DNA of 19,160 nucleotides from Comamonadaceae bacterium (lineage in GTDB: Bacteria > Pseudomonadota > Gammaproteobacteria > Burkholderiales > Burkholderiaceae_C). Positions 7,007-13,689 of this stretch are shown in pieces (positions within the stretch are counted from its first letter, which is position 1; each line of letters opens with the position of its first letter). The position numbers and the translations under genes are program-made. The DNA is taken from positions 1 to 19,160 of the forward strand of contig CANHBU010000002.1 of the NCBI GenBank assembly GCA_947458345.1, written 5' to 3'. The notes under the pieces are model-generated. The model had not been told where the DNA came from, ran no database searches, and worked only from the letters and a program-made list of their open reading frames with translations.

Positions 7007-8296
7007 TTAGCGGCCCGGCTGGGCGCGTGAGCGCTGCACGTCCACCGCGCTGACCGCGCCGGCCGCATGGCCCCAGCTGCTGCGCAGGTGGCTGAGCAAG
7101 TCGGCAATCTCTTGATCGCTCAGATCGACGATGTAGGGCGGCATGCCGAAGGGGCGTGGGTTGCCGGCCGTCGCTGGCGGATAGCCGCCGTGGAGCACCA
7201 TCTGCACCAGATTGACGCTCTGGGCCATGCTCACCGCCCGGTTGCCTGCCAGCGCGGGATAGACGCCTGCAAGCCCTTGGCCTTGTGGGCCGTGGCATTG
7301 CGCGCACTGCTGCTCGTAGATGAGCGCGCCTGCGCGGCTGGCCGCTGGCTTGGCCGAGGCAGGGCTGGGCTGCTCGGGCAAGCGCTGCAGGAACACGCCG
7401 ATGGCTTGCAGGTCGGCATCGCTCAGATGCTGCGTGCTGTGCAGCACCACCTCGGCCATCGGGCCCTGGGCCGAGCCGCGCGCCGACACGCCGGTTTTGA
7501 GCAGCGCGACGATGTCGGCCAGGGGCCAGTGCATCACGCCCGCTTCCTCGCGGCTGTTGAGCGAGGGCGCGTACCAGTTTTGCATCGGGATCAGGCCGCC
7601 GGCCAGATCGAAAGGATTGCTCGCGCCCAGTGCGTTGCGCGCCGAGTGGCAGGCCGCGCAGTGGCCCAGCCCTTGCACCAAATAGGCGCCGCGCTGCTCG
7701 GTGGCGTCGGCCTGGGCTTTGAGTTCCCCGGGCTTGAAGTAGAGGGCCCGCCACAGCGCCAGGGCCACTTGCGTGTTGAAGGGCCAGCGCAAGTCGTGCT
7801 CACGGTTGGGCTGGTGCACCGGCGTCAGGCTGCGCAGGTAGGCGTACAAGGCGTCGCTGTCCTCGCGCCGGATCACGCTGTAGTTGGCGTAGGGGAAGGC
7901 CGGATAGAGCAGCCGGCCATCGCGCGATCGACCCTCGCGCAGCGCACGCCAAAAATCGTCGGCGCTCCAGCGGCCGATGCCGGTGTCGGGGTCGGGCGTG
8001 AGGTTGCCCGCGTAGACGGCGCCAAAGGGGGTCTCGATGCCGCGCCCGCCCGAATAGGCCGGCGCGCCGGCGGGCGTGTGGCAGGCCATGCAGTTGCCCG
8101 CCCGCGCCAGGTAGGCGCCTTGCTGCACGGTCTGCGCATCGGCCGGCGCTTCGCTGCGCGTCTGGGTCTGGTTTTGATCCGGTTCATCTTGCCAGAGCAG
8201 CGCGGCGGCCAGCAGGGCGCCGATCAGTGCGCAGATCAGTGCGCAGATCAGGGCTGCTGCGCGCCAACGCCTGGTTTGCTGCCGCGCCTGGCTCAT
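7007..8296 (-). CDS. Tri-heme cytochrome c, membrane-anchored (alcohol/gluconate dehydrogenase cytochrome-subunit type)
   Basis: A 429-residue protein with three CXXCH heme-attachment sites: CMACH (69-73), CAACH (213-217) and CAQCH (331-335). The layout of three consecutive cytochrome c domains matches the cytochrome subunits of membrane-bound alcohol, gluconate and aldehyde dehydrogenases. Supporting blocks are GRGIETPFGAVYAGNLTPD and RDGRLLYPAFPYANY in domain 1. Residues 13-34 form a hydrophobic signal anchor, so the hemes face the periplasm. I use the ATG at 8296 because it overlaps the preceding gene's TGA as ATGA and directly precedes the anchor. A longer frame open to 8653 only reads antiphase through that gene. 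Electrons would pass to a terminal oxidase or quinone; no dehydrogenase subunit is nearby. Confidence 0.88.
   Translation of the reverse strand: MSQARQQTRRWRAAALICALICALIGALLAAALLWQDEPDQNQTQTRSEAPADAQTVQQGAYLARAGNCMACHTPAGAPAYSGGRGIETPFGAVYAGNLTPDPDTGIGRWSADDFWRALREGRSRDGRLLYPAFPYANYSVIRREDSDALYAYLRSLTPVHQPNREHDLRWPFNTQVALALWRALYFKPGELKAQADATEQRGAYLVQGLGHCAACHSARNALGASNPFDLAGGLIPMQNWYAPSLNSREEAGVMHWPLADIVALLKTGVSARGSAQGPMAEVVLHSTQHLSDADLQAIGVFLQRLPEQPSPASAKPAASRAGALIYEQQCAQCHGPQGQGLAGVYPALAGNRAVSMAQSVNLVQMVLHGGYPPATAGNPRPFGMPPYIVDLSDQEIADLLSHLRSSWGHAAGAVSAVDVQRSRAQPGR
8222..8255. repeat. 12-bp tandem repeat in the tri-heme signal anchor
   Basis: The unit GATCAGTGCGCA occurs twice exactly (8222-8233 and 8234-8245), with a degenerate partial third copy to about 8255. 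On the coding (minus) strand it encodes the repeated peptide ALIC-ALIC-ALIG inside the transmembrane anchor of the tri-heme cytochrome. Because the period is a multiple of three, copy-number change would lengthen or shorten the anchor by four residues without a frameshift. Confidence 0.85.
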
Positions 8297-9087
8297 GGTC
8301 GTTGGGGCGATCTGGCCGTGCCGCAGGCTGTGGCCGGGTTTTGCGCGCCGCGCGGCGCGCTCGCCGAAGCACTCGTCGGTGCACTCGTCGGTGCGCTCGT
8401 CGGTGCGCTCGTCGGTGCACTCGCCGGTGCGCCAGCGCTGCCTGCCGGCACGGCTTGCGCCGCCAGCCAGCTGGCCAGCGCCTCGATATCCTGCGGCTGC
8501 AGCCGTTTGGCGATGTCGGCCATGCAGTCGGGCGCGTGGGCGCGGCGCTTGCCGGTGCGCCAGGCACCGAGCTGGGCGTTGAGGTAGTCGCGCGGCAAGC
8601 CGAGCAGGCCAGGCACGTGGGGCAGCATCCCGGTCAGGTTCTGGCCGTGGCACTGGGCGCAGGCTTGCAACTGGCGCGAGGCATCGCCCTGGTAGGCCAG
8701 GGTGCGGCCACGCTCGAGCAGTTCGGCGCTCGATTTGTGGGGCAGGGGCGCGGGGTAGGGCAGCTGCAGGGCGGCAAAATGCTCGGCAATGGCCAGCAGG
8801 TACTCATCGCTCAGCGGCGCCAGCAGCTGGGTCATCGGTCCGTAGTGGCGCCGCCCGTCGCGGAAATTGAGCAGTTGGTTGTAGAGGTAGATCGCAGGCT
8901 TGCCGGCGATGCGCGGATGGTAGCCATCGGGCGCCGCCCGCCCGCCCGCTCCGTGGCAGTGGGTGCAAGCCAGGCTGCGCTGGGCCATGCTGTCTTCGAA
9001 GGTGCGTGGCGCTGCCGTTTGCGCCTGCACCGCTGGCACGAGCAGGATCAGGCCGATCAGCAAGCCAGACAAAGCCGCTCGTGCCAT
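8293..9087 (-). CDS. Di-heme cytochrome c (cytochrome c4-like) with Ala/Pro/Thr/Ser repeat tail
   Basis: A 264-residue exported protein. A signal peptide is visible (hydrophobic core about residues 6-20, likely cleavage after AVQA at 22). There are two heme sites, CTHCH (41-45) and CAQCH (143-147). M85 in GPMTQL and M189 in CMADIA are candidate axial ligands, an arrangement like cytochrome c4. The cytochrome part ends near residue 215. The C-terminus is a low-complexity tail of repeated Ala-Pro-Thr-Ser units encoded by a 12-bp tandem repeat, then a short basic end; it may be a flexible linker. The gene lies 7 bp after the ferredoxin stop and overlaps the tri-heme gene by ATGA. The likely role is periplasmic electron carrier; its partner is unknown. 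Confidence 0.87.
   Translation of the reverse strand: MARAALSGLLIGLILLVPAVQAQTAAPRTFEDSMAQRSLACTHCHGAGGRAAPDGYHPRIAGKPAIYLYNQLLNFRDGRRHYGPMTQLLAPLSDEYLLAIAEHFAALQLPYPAPLPHKSSAELLERGRTLAYQGDASRQLQACAQCHGQNLTGMLPHVPGLLGLPRDYLNAQLGAWRTGKRRAHAPDCMADIAKRLQPQDIEALASWLAAQAVPAGSAGAPASAPTSAPTSAPTSAPTSASASAPRGAQNPATACGTARSPQRP
8357..8428. repeat. 12-bp tandem repeat (about six units) encoding the APTS tail
   Basis: Five tandem units of the form GCRCTCGYCGGT lie at 8369-8428, preceded by a diverged sixth at 8357-8368 (GCGCTCGCCGAA). Units differ only at one purine position and one pyrimidine position. On the minus strand each encodes Ala-Pro-Thr-Ser in the C-terminal tail of the di-heme cytochrome. Period 12 keeps frame on expansion or contraction. 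The repeat lies about 100 bp from the second 12-bp repeat, across the gene junction. Confidence 0.9.
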
Positions 9088-9094
9088 GTCGCCC

Positions 9095-9424
9095 TCAGCC
9101 TTGCGCTGCCAGGACCAAGTCCGACGCTGGACGGGCCACGCAGGGCAGGATGTAGCCTTCGGCCTTTTCTTGGGCGCTTAGGCCCGGCCACTCGATCGGG
9201 TAAGTCACCTGCCCGCTGTGTAGACGGCGCAGGCAGGCTCGGCAGGTGCCGTTGCGGCACGATGCGTGCAACTCGACGCCGTCGGCCTGTGCCGAGGCAA
9301 GCAGGGATTGATGGCTTGGCGCGTCGATTGCACGCGCGCCGGGGTACAGACTCAGCTGGTAGACGGCCGGCTCTTGGCTGATGTGCGGCTTGGTCTCGGT
9401 ATGGGCAGTGATGTTGCGCGACAT
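9095..9424 (-). CDS. Plant-type [2Fe-2S] ferredoxin
   Basis: A 109-residue protein with the [2Fe-2S] ligand pattern C56-x4-C61-x2-C64 and a fourth Cys at 95 (ILPC). The core has the ubiquitin-like ferredoxin layout: an N-terminal strand YQLSLYPGARAIDAP, then SLLASAQADGVELHASCRNG before the cluster. There is no signal peptide, twin-arginine motif or fused reductase domain, so it should be a cytosolic one-electron carrier. The N-terminal 20 residues are polar and likely disordered. It heads an operon with two exported cytochromes (7 bp gap to the next gene). That is odd, because the cluster would sit on the other side of the membrane from the hemes. Its reductase and acceptor are not in the window. 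Confidence 0.9.
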   Translation of the reverse strand: MSRNITAHTETKPHISQEPAVYQLSLYPGARAIDAPSHQSLLASAQADGVELHASCRNGTCRACLRRLHSGQVTYPIEWPGLSAQEKAEGYILPCVARPASDLVLAAQG

Positions 9425-9496
9425 GAATGAAGGAAGTTTACCGATGCTGCTGACGCTGATTTGACGTCCATACTCGACGAGCCCACCCTAGCCCTG

Positions 9497-9518
9497 GCCC
9501 GAAGCAATCGATTCGGGC
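9497..9518. promoter_or_regulatory. Inverted repeat between the divergent ferredoxin and GNAT genes (possible operator)
   Basis: Perfect 7-bp arms GCCCGAA (9497-9503) and TTCGGGC (9512-9518) are separated by 8 bases. The interior includes the small palindrome AATCGATT (9506-9513). It lies in the 132-bp region between the divergent ferredoxin operon and the acetyltransferase. It could be a dimeric regulator's operator or a hairpin in the acetyltransferase leader. No regulator gene is adjacent and the function is inferred from symmetry and location only. Confidence 0.4.
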
Positions 9519-9556
9519 GACAATCCATGGTTTTGTTCATGAAAAATGCCCTCCGA

Positions 9557-10075
9557 ATGACCACCCACCCAGTGCGGCCCGCCACCGTGCGCGACGCCAA
9601 GGCCATTGCCCGCGTGCACGCCAGCGTCACGCAAGCGCTTCTGCGCGACGTCTTGATGATGGACAAACTCAGCGGCCCTTCCATCGAGGAGCGCCAGGCG
9701 TATTGGCGCGAGGCTATCGAATACAGCGAGCCGCAGGTGCAGGTGGCCATCGAGGGCGAGACCATGGTCGGCTTTGTCGGTTTCGACCGCTCGCGCGACA
9801 AGGGCACGCCTTCGACCACCGGCGAGCTTTGGGCCTTGTGCGTCTTGCCCGAGCACGGCCAGCAGGGCATTGGCACCGCTTTATGGGACGCGGCCCATGA
9901 CGGGCTCAAGGACGAGGGCTGCACCAAGGTCACGGTCTGGGTGCCCCTGCGCGACGAGCGGGCCTTGCGGTTTTTTGAGCACAACGGCTTCAAGCGCGAG
10001 ACCAACAGCCTAAGGCTCGTCAGTGCAGGCAGCGCCAAGATGGAAGAGATCCGCCTGCGCCGCGATTTGCTCTGA
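9557..10075 (+). CDS. GNAT family N-acetyltransferase
   Basis: From the chosen ATG the protein has 172 residues. It carries the GNAT fold: an N-terminal VRPATVRDAKAIARVH strand-helix typical of the family; the central VGFVGFDRSRD beta hairpin; the acetyl-CoA-binding motif A in the form ELWALCVLPEHGQQGIGTALW (Q/R-x-x-G-x-G/A as QQGIGT); and the closing ALRFFEHNGFKRE motif B. The acceptor substrate is unknown; small molecules and protein N-termini are both possible. The start is uncertain: in-frame ATGs at 9527 and 9539 would add 10 or 6 residues, and none has a strong ribosome-binding site. I chose 9557 because family similarity begins just after it. The upstream neighbour is divergent and dusC follows by 47 bp. 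Confidence 0.82.
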   Translation: MTTHPVRPATVRDAKAIARVHASVTQALLRDVLMMDKLSGPSIEERQAYWREAIEYSEPQVQVAIEGETMVGFVGFDRSRDKGTPSTTGELWALCVLPEHGQQGIGTALWDAAHDGLKDEGCTKVTVWVPLRDERALRFFEHNGFKRETNSLRLVSAGSAKMEEIRLRRDLL

Positions 10076-10122
10076 GGCGCCGGCAGGCGCAGCAGCCCGC
10101 ACCCCAACGACCGCCTGGCGAG

Positions 10123-11145
10123 ATGACGGCCGAGTCTGAGCGCACCCCACAGTTGCTACTGGCCCCGATGGAGGGCCTGCTCGACTTCGTGCTGCGCGAT
10201 GTGCTCACCGGCATTGGTGGCTTCGACCGCTGCGTCAGCGAGTTCATCCGCATCACCGATCAATTGCTGCCGCCGCGGGTGTTCTTGCGCGTGATGCCGG
10301 AGTTGCTCAATGGCAGCCGCACCGCCGCCGGTGTGCCGGTGCGCGCGCAGCTGTTGGGATCGGATCCGGCGTGCATGGCTGACAACGCCGCCCGGCTGGC
10401 CGAACTCGGCTCGGCCGGCATCGATCTGAACTTTGGCTGCCCGGCCAAGGTCGTCAATCGCCATGGCGGCGGAGCCATCTTGCTGCAAGAGCCGCAGCAG
10501 CTCCTGCGCATCGTCGAGGCGGTGCGCCGTGCGGTGCCGCGCGATGTGGTGGTGTCGGCCAAGATGCGGCTGGGCTACACACACGACCGGTATGCCGAGC
10601 TGTGTGCGCAGGCCATCGAGGCCGGCGGCGCCTCTGAGCTGGTCGTGCATGCCCGCACGCGCGACGATGGTTACCGCCCGCCCGCTTATTGGTCGCGCGT
10701 GGCCGATGTCAGGGCGGCCGTGCGCCTGCCCGTGGTGGCCAATGGCGAGGTTTGGTCGGTCGATGATGCGCGCCGTTGTCTGCAGGAGTCCGGCGCCCAT
10801 GCACTCATGCTCGGACGCGGCGCTGTGGTCGATCCGGCGCTGGCGGGCAAGCTCAGGCGCGCCTTCGGGTGGCCCCCTGCGGCCTGCGGGCCAGCGGCCC
10901 GAGGCGCGCTCGATTGGCCCGAGATGCTGCCGCATCTGGAGCGGTTTTGGCGGCGGGTGTGCGAGCACATCGAGCCGCGGGCGCGCGCCGGCCGGCTCAA
11001 GCAGTGGCTCAATTTCTTGCGGCGGGCCAGCGCGCCGGCCGAGCAGGCCTATCAGCAATTGCGCAGTATACCAGACGGTGCCGGCGTCGAGCGCTGGCTG
11101 CTGGAGCAGTCGAGCGCGCTGCGGCCGATGCACGCCTGCGCCTGA
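10123..11145 (+). CDS. dusC: tRNA-dihydrouridine(16) synthase DusC
   Basis: A 340-residue FMN-dependent enzyme that reduces uridine to dihydrouridine in the tRNA D-loop. Conserved Dus features include the FMN-site start LLLAPMEGLLD (about 11-21); VRAQLLGSDP; the catalytic-cysteine block LNFGCPAKVVNRHGGGA with Cys106; SAKMRLGY; ELVVHARTRDDGYRP; VVANGEVWS; and ALMLGRGA. The pairing of APMEG with ITDQLLPPRVF and NGSRT resembles DusC (position 16) rather than DusA or DusB. The C-terminal helical tRNA-binding domain (RLKQWLNFLRRA onward) is complete. It is somewhat longer than E. coli DusC (315) because of an Ala/Pro-rich linker near residues 250-262. Confidence 0.92.
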   Translation: MTAESERTPQLLLAPMEGLLDFVLRDVLTGIGGFDRCVSEFIRITDQLLPPRVFLRVMPELLNGSRTAAGVPVRAQLLGSDPACMADNAARLAELGSAGIDLNFGCPAKVVNRHGGGAILLQEPQQLLRIVEAVRRAVPRDVVVSAKMRLGYTHDRYAELCAQAIEAGGASELVVHARTRDDGYRPPAYWSRVADVRAAVRLPVVANGEVWSVDDARRCLQESGAHALMLGRGAVVDPALAGKLRRAFGWPPAACGPAARGALDWPEMLPHLERFWRRVCEHIEPRARAGRLKQWLNFLRRASAPAEQAYQQLRSIPDGAGVERWLLEQSSALRPMHACA

Positions 11146-11226
11146 CGAGTTGGTCAAGCGGGCCGGTCAAGCGTGCCGGGCGGCCGCATGCCAGTGGCGG
11201 GGCGTGGGCAGCTAAGATCGCCGCCC

Positions 11227-12174
11227 ATGAATGGCGCGGTTGTCGACTCTCTTGCCCCTGTGATTTTGCTGATCGCTTCGGGCTATCTGGCCGGGCGCCT
11301 GGGCTGGCTGGGGCAGAGCTCCTTGAAGGACCTGACCAATCTGATTTTTTTGTTGCTCTCGCCGGCCTTGCTGTTTCGCACCATGAGCCAGGTGCGCATC
11401 GAGCAGCTCGATTTCATGCCCGTGGCGGCTTACTTTTTGGCCGCTGGAATCTTGTTTGGCGGCATTTTGCTCTTGCAAGGTTTTAGTCGGCGCTCGGCAG
11501 TGCTGGCACTGGCCGGAACGTTTTCGAACACGGTGATGATCGGGATTGCGCTGATTAACCTGCTCTTTGGCGCCCAGGGCCTGGTGACTTTGCTGACCCT
11601 GGTCTCTATCCACGCGCTCGTGTTGTTGACCCTGGCCACCTTGGTGCTCGAAGTGGCGATGCGTCGTGATGCGGCCGCGCTGCCCGGCGACGCCCCGGCG
11701 CCGCAGTCCACGCTGGCGATCGTGCTGCAGTCCCTCAAGTCCACCGTCTTGCATCCGGTGCCCCTGCCGATCTTGCTGGGGCTGTTGTATGCGCAGACCG
11801 GTTGGTCTATCGCGCCGCTGATCGACAAGCCCCTGGCCCTACTCGGCGCGGCCTTGTCGCCCCTGGCCCTGGTGCTGGTGGGCGTGTCCTTGTCGCTGAC
11901 TTCGGTGGGCCAGCATTGGCGTGGCGCTTTGGCCCTGGCGGGCGTCAAGAACCTGCTGCATCCTGTGCTGGTCTGGGCCCTGTGCCGCCTCCTGGGCGTC
12001 GAGGGCTTGCCGATGACGGTCATGGTGGTCACCGCCGCCTTGCCGATCGGGGCCAATGTGTTTTTGTTTTCTCAGCGCTACGGCGTGGCCCAAGATCTGG
12101 TGACGGCCAGCGTGGCCATGTCTTCCATGCTGGCCATGTTGACGCTGACTGCCACGCTGGCACTCATGATCTGA
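11227..12174 (+). CDS. AEC (auxin efflux carrier) family transporter
   Basis: A 315-residue integral membrane protein of the AEC/Mem_trans family, with about ten hydrophobic segments in two five-helix halves. The first helix VDSLAPVILLIASGYLAGRLGWLG and the following NLIFLLLSPALLFRTMSQV are typical. The second half contains LSPLALVLVGVSLSLT and the conserved segment around KNLLHPVLVWALCR and ALPIGANVFLFSQRYG. Bacterial members export or import small organic acids such as malate; the substrate cannot be decided here. I use ATG 11227; an in-frame ATG 54 bp upstream would add a Pro/Arg/Gly-rich stretch not typical of the family. It is convergent with the TM2-domain gene. Confidence 0.88.
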   Translation: MNGAVVDSLAPVILLIASGYLAGRLGWLGQSSLKDLTNLIFLLLSPALLFRTMSQVRIEQLDFMPVAAYFLAAGILFGGILLLQGFSRRSAVLALAGTFSNTVMIGIALINLLFGAQGLVTLLTLVSIHALVLLTLATLVLEVAMRRDAAALPGDAPAPQSTLAIVLQSLKSTVLHPVPLPILLGLLYAQTGWSIAPLIDKPLALLGAALSPLALVLVGVSLSLTSVGQHWRGALALAGVKNLLHPVLVWALCRLLGVEGLPMTVMVVTAALPIGANVFLFSQRYGVAQDLVTASVAMSSMLAMLTLTATLALMI

Positions 12175-12196
12175 GGTCGGGGCGGGCAGGGCGCCC

Positions 12197-12218
12197 AAGG
12201 CCCGCGCAAGGCCCGCGC
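12197..12218. repeat. 11-bp tandem duplication between convergent genes
   Basis: AAGGCCCGCGC occurs twice in immediate succession (12197-12207, 12208-12218) in the 65-bp convergent gap between the AEC permease and the TM2 gene. There is no U-tract and no clear hairpin, so I do not call it a terminator. Confidence 0.75.
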
Positions 12219-12239
12219 GAGCCACGGCTGCACGGCGGT

Positions 12240-12695
12240 TTATTGCGATATCTGCCGGGCCAGCTCGATTTGCCATTCGAAATAGCGCTGAAAACCGTAA
12301 GCCAGCGCGCCCACCAGTGAGGTGGCACCGACCATCAGGGAGCCGATCACGCCGATGATGGTCAGCCAGTTACCGCGTCCGGCTTCATGCTCTTGCGCGT
12401 TCGGGTCGAGGCCGGCGTTAAAGCGGGCGTTCCATCGCTCCTCGGCCATCAAGCCGTACCAGATGGCGTTGAGGCAGCAGCCGGCCAGCACCAGGCCGAG
12501 CAGGGGGATGAGCAGCCAGCTCAGTGGATCGTCAAGTCCCAGATCGCGAGCGCGCGTCAGACCGTAAAGGCCCAAGGCGGTCGGCATCGGCAAGGTCCAC
12601 CCGATCAGGTCGCCCAGACCGTACAGGTAGAAGCGGTGCAAGCCCAGCGGGCCGCCGACAAAGGCGAGCCAGGTGCTCAAGGTTTTGTTTTTCAT
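12240..12695 (-). CDS. TM2 domain-containing membrane protein
   Basis: A 151-residue protein whose first 50 residues form a TM2 domain: a short hydrophobic helix followed by the signature VGGPLGLHRFYLYG (about 13-26), a second helix, then a third hydrophobic segment at about 59-78 (LSWLLIPLLGLVLAGCCLNA). A polar loop (WNARFNAGLDPNAQEHEAGRG) follows, then another membrane helix from about 110 (WLTIIGVIGSLMVGATSLVG). The function of TM2 proteins is not established. It follows the Pat-like acetyltransferase by 42 bp on the same strand, so the two could be co-transcribed. A low-abundance inner-membrane protein is the safest statement. Confidence 0.8.
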   Translation of the reverse strand: MKNKTLSTWLAFVGGPLGLHRFYLYGLGDLIGWTLPMPTALGLYGLTRARDLGLDDPLSWLLIPLLGLVLAGCCLNAIWYGLMAEERWNARFNAGLDPNAQEHEAGRGNWLTIIGVIGSLMVGATSLVGALAYGFQRYFEWQIELARQISQ

Positions 12696-12737
12696 CGGTG
12701 CCCAGGTCAGGCCCGCGCGTCGCGGGCTGCCCGCATA

Positions 12738-13274
12738 TTAAGCGAGCGTTTGCGTCGGCGGGGCTTTGTCCCCAACGCCCAGAGCCTTTTCCATCAGAAC
12801 CACGTCCAGCCAGCGGTCAAATTTCCAGCCGCACGACTGCAGCACGCCCACCTGGGTAAAGCCCAGGGCCTTGTGCACGCCCACCGATCCGGCGTTGGCC
12901 GAGTCCCCAATGACGGCAATGAGCTTGCGAATGCCGGCCGCCTCGGCGTGTTGGACCAGTTCGGTCAGCAGCAAGCGGCCAAGGCCGCGGCCCTGCGCCT
13001 CAGGGGCCAGATAGATCGAGTCTTCGGCCGAGTAGCGGTAGGCGGCGCGCGGCTTGAACCAATTGCAATAAGCAAAGCCGAGCACCTGCTGGCCTTGCTG
13101 CGCCACCAAATAAGGCAGGCCCTTGGCCAGTACATCAGCGCGCCGCTGCCCCATCTCCTGCAAGCTCACCGGCTCGGTTTCGAAGGTGCCCGTGCTGTGA
13201 CGCACATGGTGGGCGTAAATCTCGGTGATGGCGTCAAGGTCCCCGTCTTGGCTGGGGCGTACGGTGAGGGTCAT
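12738..13274 (-). CDS. GNAT N-acetyltransferase, phosphinothricin/MnaT-like
   Basis: A 178-residue GNAT enzyme of the phosphinothricin acetyltransferase/YncA (MnaT) type. Family signals are the N-terminal VRPSQDGDLDAITEIYAHHV; the STGTFETEPVSLQEM block; VLGFAYCNWFKPRAAYRYS; the acetyl-CoA loop EAQGRGLGRLLL (Q-G-R-G-L-G); and the IAVIGDSANAGSVGVHKALGF segment near the C-terminus. Members acetylate methionine sulfone/sulfoximine or similar free amino compounds; here the substrate is not proven. I take ATG 13274: upstream in-frame starts would add a basic stretch encoded in the rpsP promoter region. It is divergent from rpsP. Confidence 0.88.
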   Translation of the reverse strand: MTLTVRPSQDGDLDAITEIYAHHVRHSTGTFETEPVSLQEMGQRRADVLAKGLPYLVAQQGQQVLGFAYCNWFKPRAAYRYSAEDSIYLAPEAQGRGLGRLLLTELVQHAEAAGIRKLIAVIGDSANAGSVGVHKALGFTQVGVLQSCGWKFDRWLDVVLMEKALGVGDKAPPTQTLA

Positions 13275-13318
13275 GGGCAGGCGTCGGCACACTGGCCGGT
13301 TCAAAAGGTGTTTCTGAC

Positions 13319-13324
13319 TATAAT
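13319..13324 (+). promoter_or_regulatory. Probable rpsP operon promoter (-10 TATAAT)
   Basis: A perfect -10 hexamer TATAAT lies about 100 bp upstream of the rpsP start, in the gap between the divergent acetyltransferase and rpsP. No good -35 is visible at the expected 16-18 bp spacing; the bases there are GC-rich (CCGGTT at 17 bp). The start would give an rpsP leader of roughly 95 bases. Location ahead of a ribosomal-protein operon supports the call. Confidence 0.6.
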
Positions 13325-13388
13325 GGAAGGCTTTGCGGCGTTTGGCTGGCCGGGTGGCCATGCCGTGTCTCAAGTTCCGCAAGATTCA

Positions 13389-13408
13389 TGGGGTTCGCCC
13401 GGACCCCA
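13389..13408 (+). promoter_or_regulatory. Hairpin in the rpsP leader just upstream of the ribosome-binding site
   Basis: TGGGGT (13389-13394) pairs perfectly with ACCCCA (13403-13408). Two inner pairs (one G-U) can extend the stem to 8 bp around the four-base loop GCCC. It ends a few bases before the GAAGGA ribosome-binding site of rpsP. There is no U-tract, so it is not an intrinsic terminator. It may stabilise the leader or take part in ribosomal-protein feedback; function is inferred. Confidence 0.5.
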
Positions 13409-13426
13409 CCACCCGAAGGATAAACC

Positions 13427-13678
13427 ATGGTCGTGATTCGACTTTCTCGCGGCGGCTCCAAGCACCGTCCTTTTTTCAATATCGTTGTGGCGGACAAGCG
13501 GGACCGCCGTGACGGCCGTTTCATCGAGCGCATCGGCTTTTACAACCCCTTGGCCAAGGCCGGCGAAGAAGGCCTGCGCGTGGCCATGGACCGCCTGAGC
13601 CACTGGCAAGGCGTGGGCGCTCAGGCTTCGCCCACCGTCGTGCGTTTGGTCAAGCAGCAGGCGCCGGCTGCCGCCTGA
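13427..13678 (+). CDS. rpsP: 30S ribosomal protein S16
   Basis: An 83-residue basic protein matching bacterial S16 over its full length: [20 protein letters not shown] at the start, then [20 protein letters not shown] (about 23-42) and the conserved [17 protein letters not shown] block (about 60-76). S16 binds 16S rRNA early in 30S assembly. A strong ribosome-binding site (GAAGGA) lies about eight bases before the ATG. It heads the rpsP-rimM-trmD-rplS operon, and rimM starts 11 bp after its stop. Transcription probably begins at the TATAAT at 13319. Confidence 0.98.
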   Translation: MVVIRLSRGGSKHRPFFNIVVADKRDRRDGRFIERIGFYNPLAKAGEEGLRVAMDRLSHWQGVGAQASPTVVRLVKQQAPAAA

Positions 13679-13689
13679 GCGCGGCAGCG

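Noticed and set aside
7000..7016. GGGCC/GGCCC hairpin at the convergent MFS/cytochrome junction
   Set aside because: The stem is 5 bp without any T-tract on either strand, and such matches are frequent at this GC content.
7067..8587. A 506-codon open frame on the plus strand opposite the cytochromes
   Set aside because: It is antisense to two genes with clear heme motifs. Its low-complexity ALVG repeat is only the complement of the 12-bp repeat.
8297..8653. N-terminal extension of the tri-heme cytochrome by 119 residues
   Set aside because: The extension reads the di-heme cytochrome gene in another frame, is Arg-rich and lacks a signal peptide. The ATG at 8296 precedes a proper anchor and overlaps the stop as ATGA.
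9461..9556. Upstream TTG start for the GNAT gene, or a promoter with TTGACG at 9461
   Set aside because: The extra residues do not resemble the family, no ribosome-binding site precedes the TTG, and no adequate -10 lies 16-18 bp after TTGACG.
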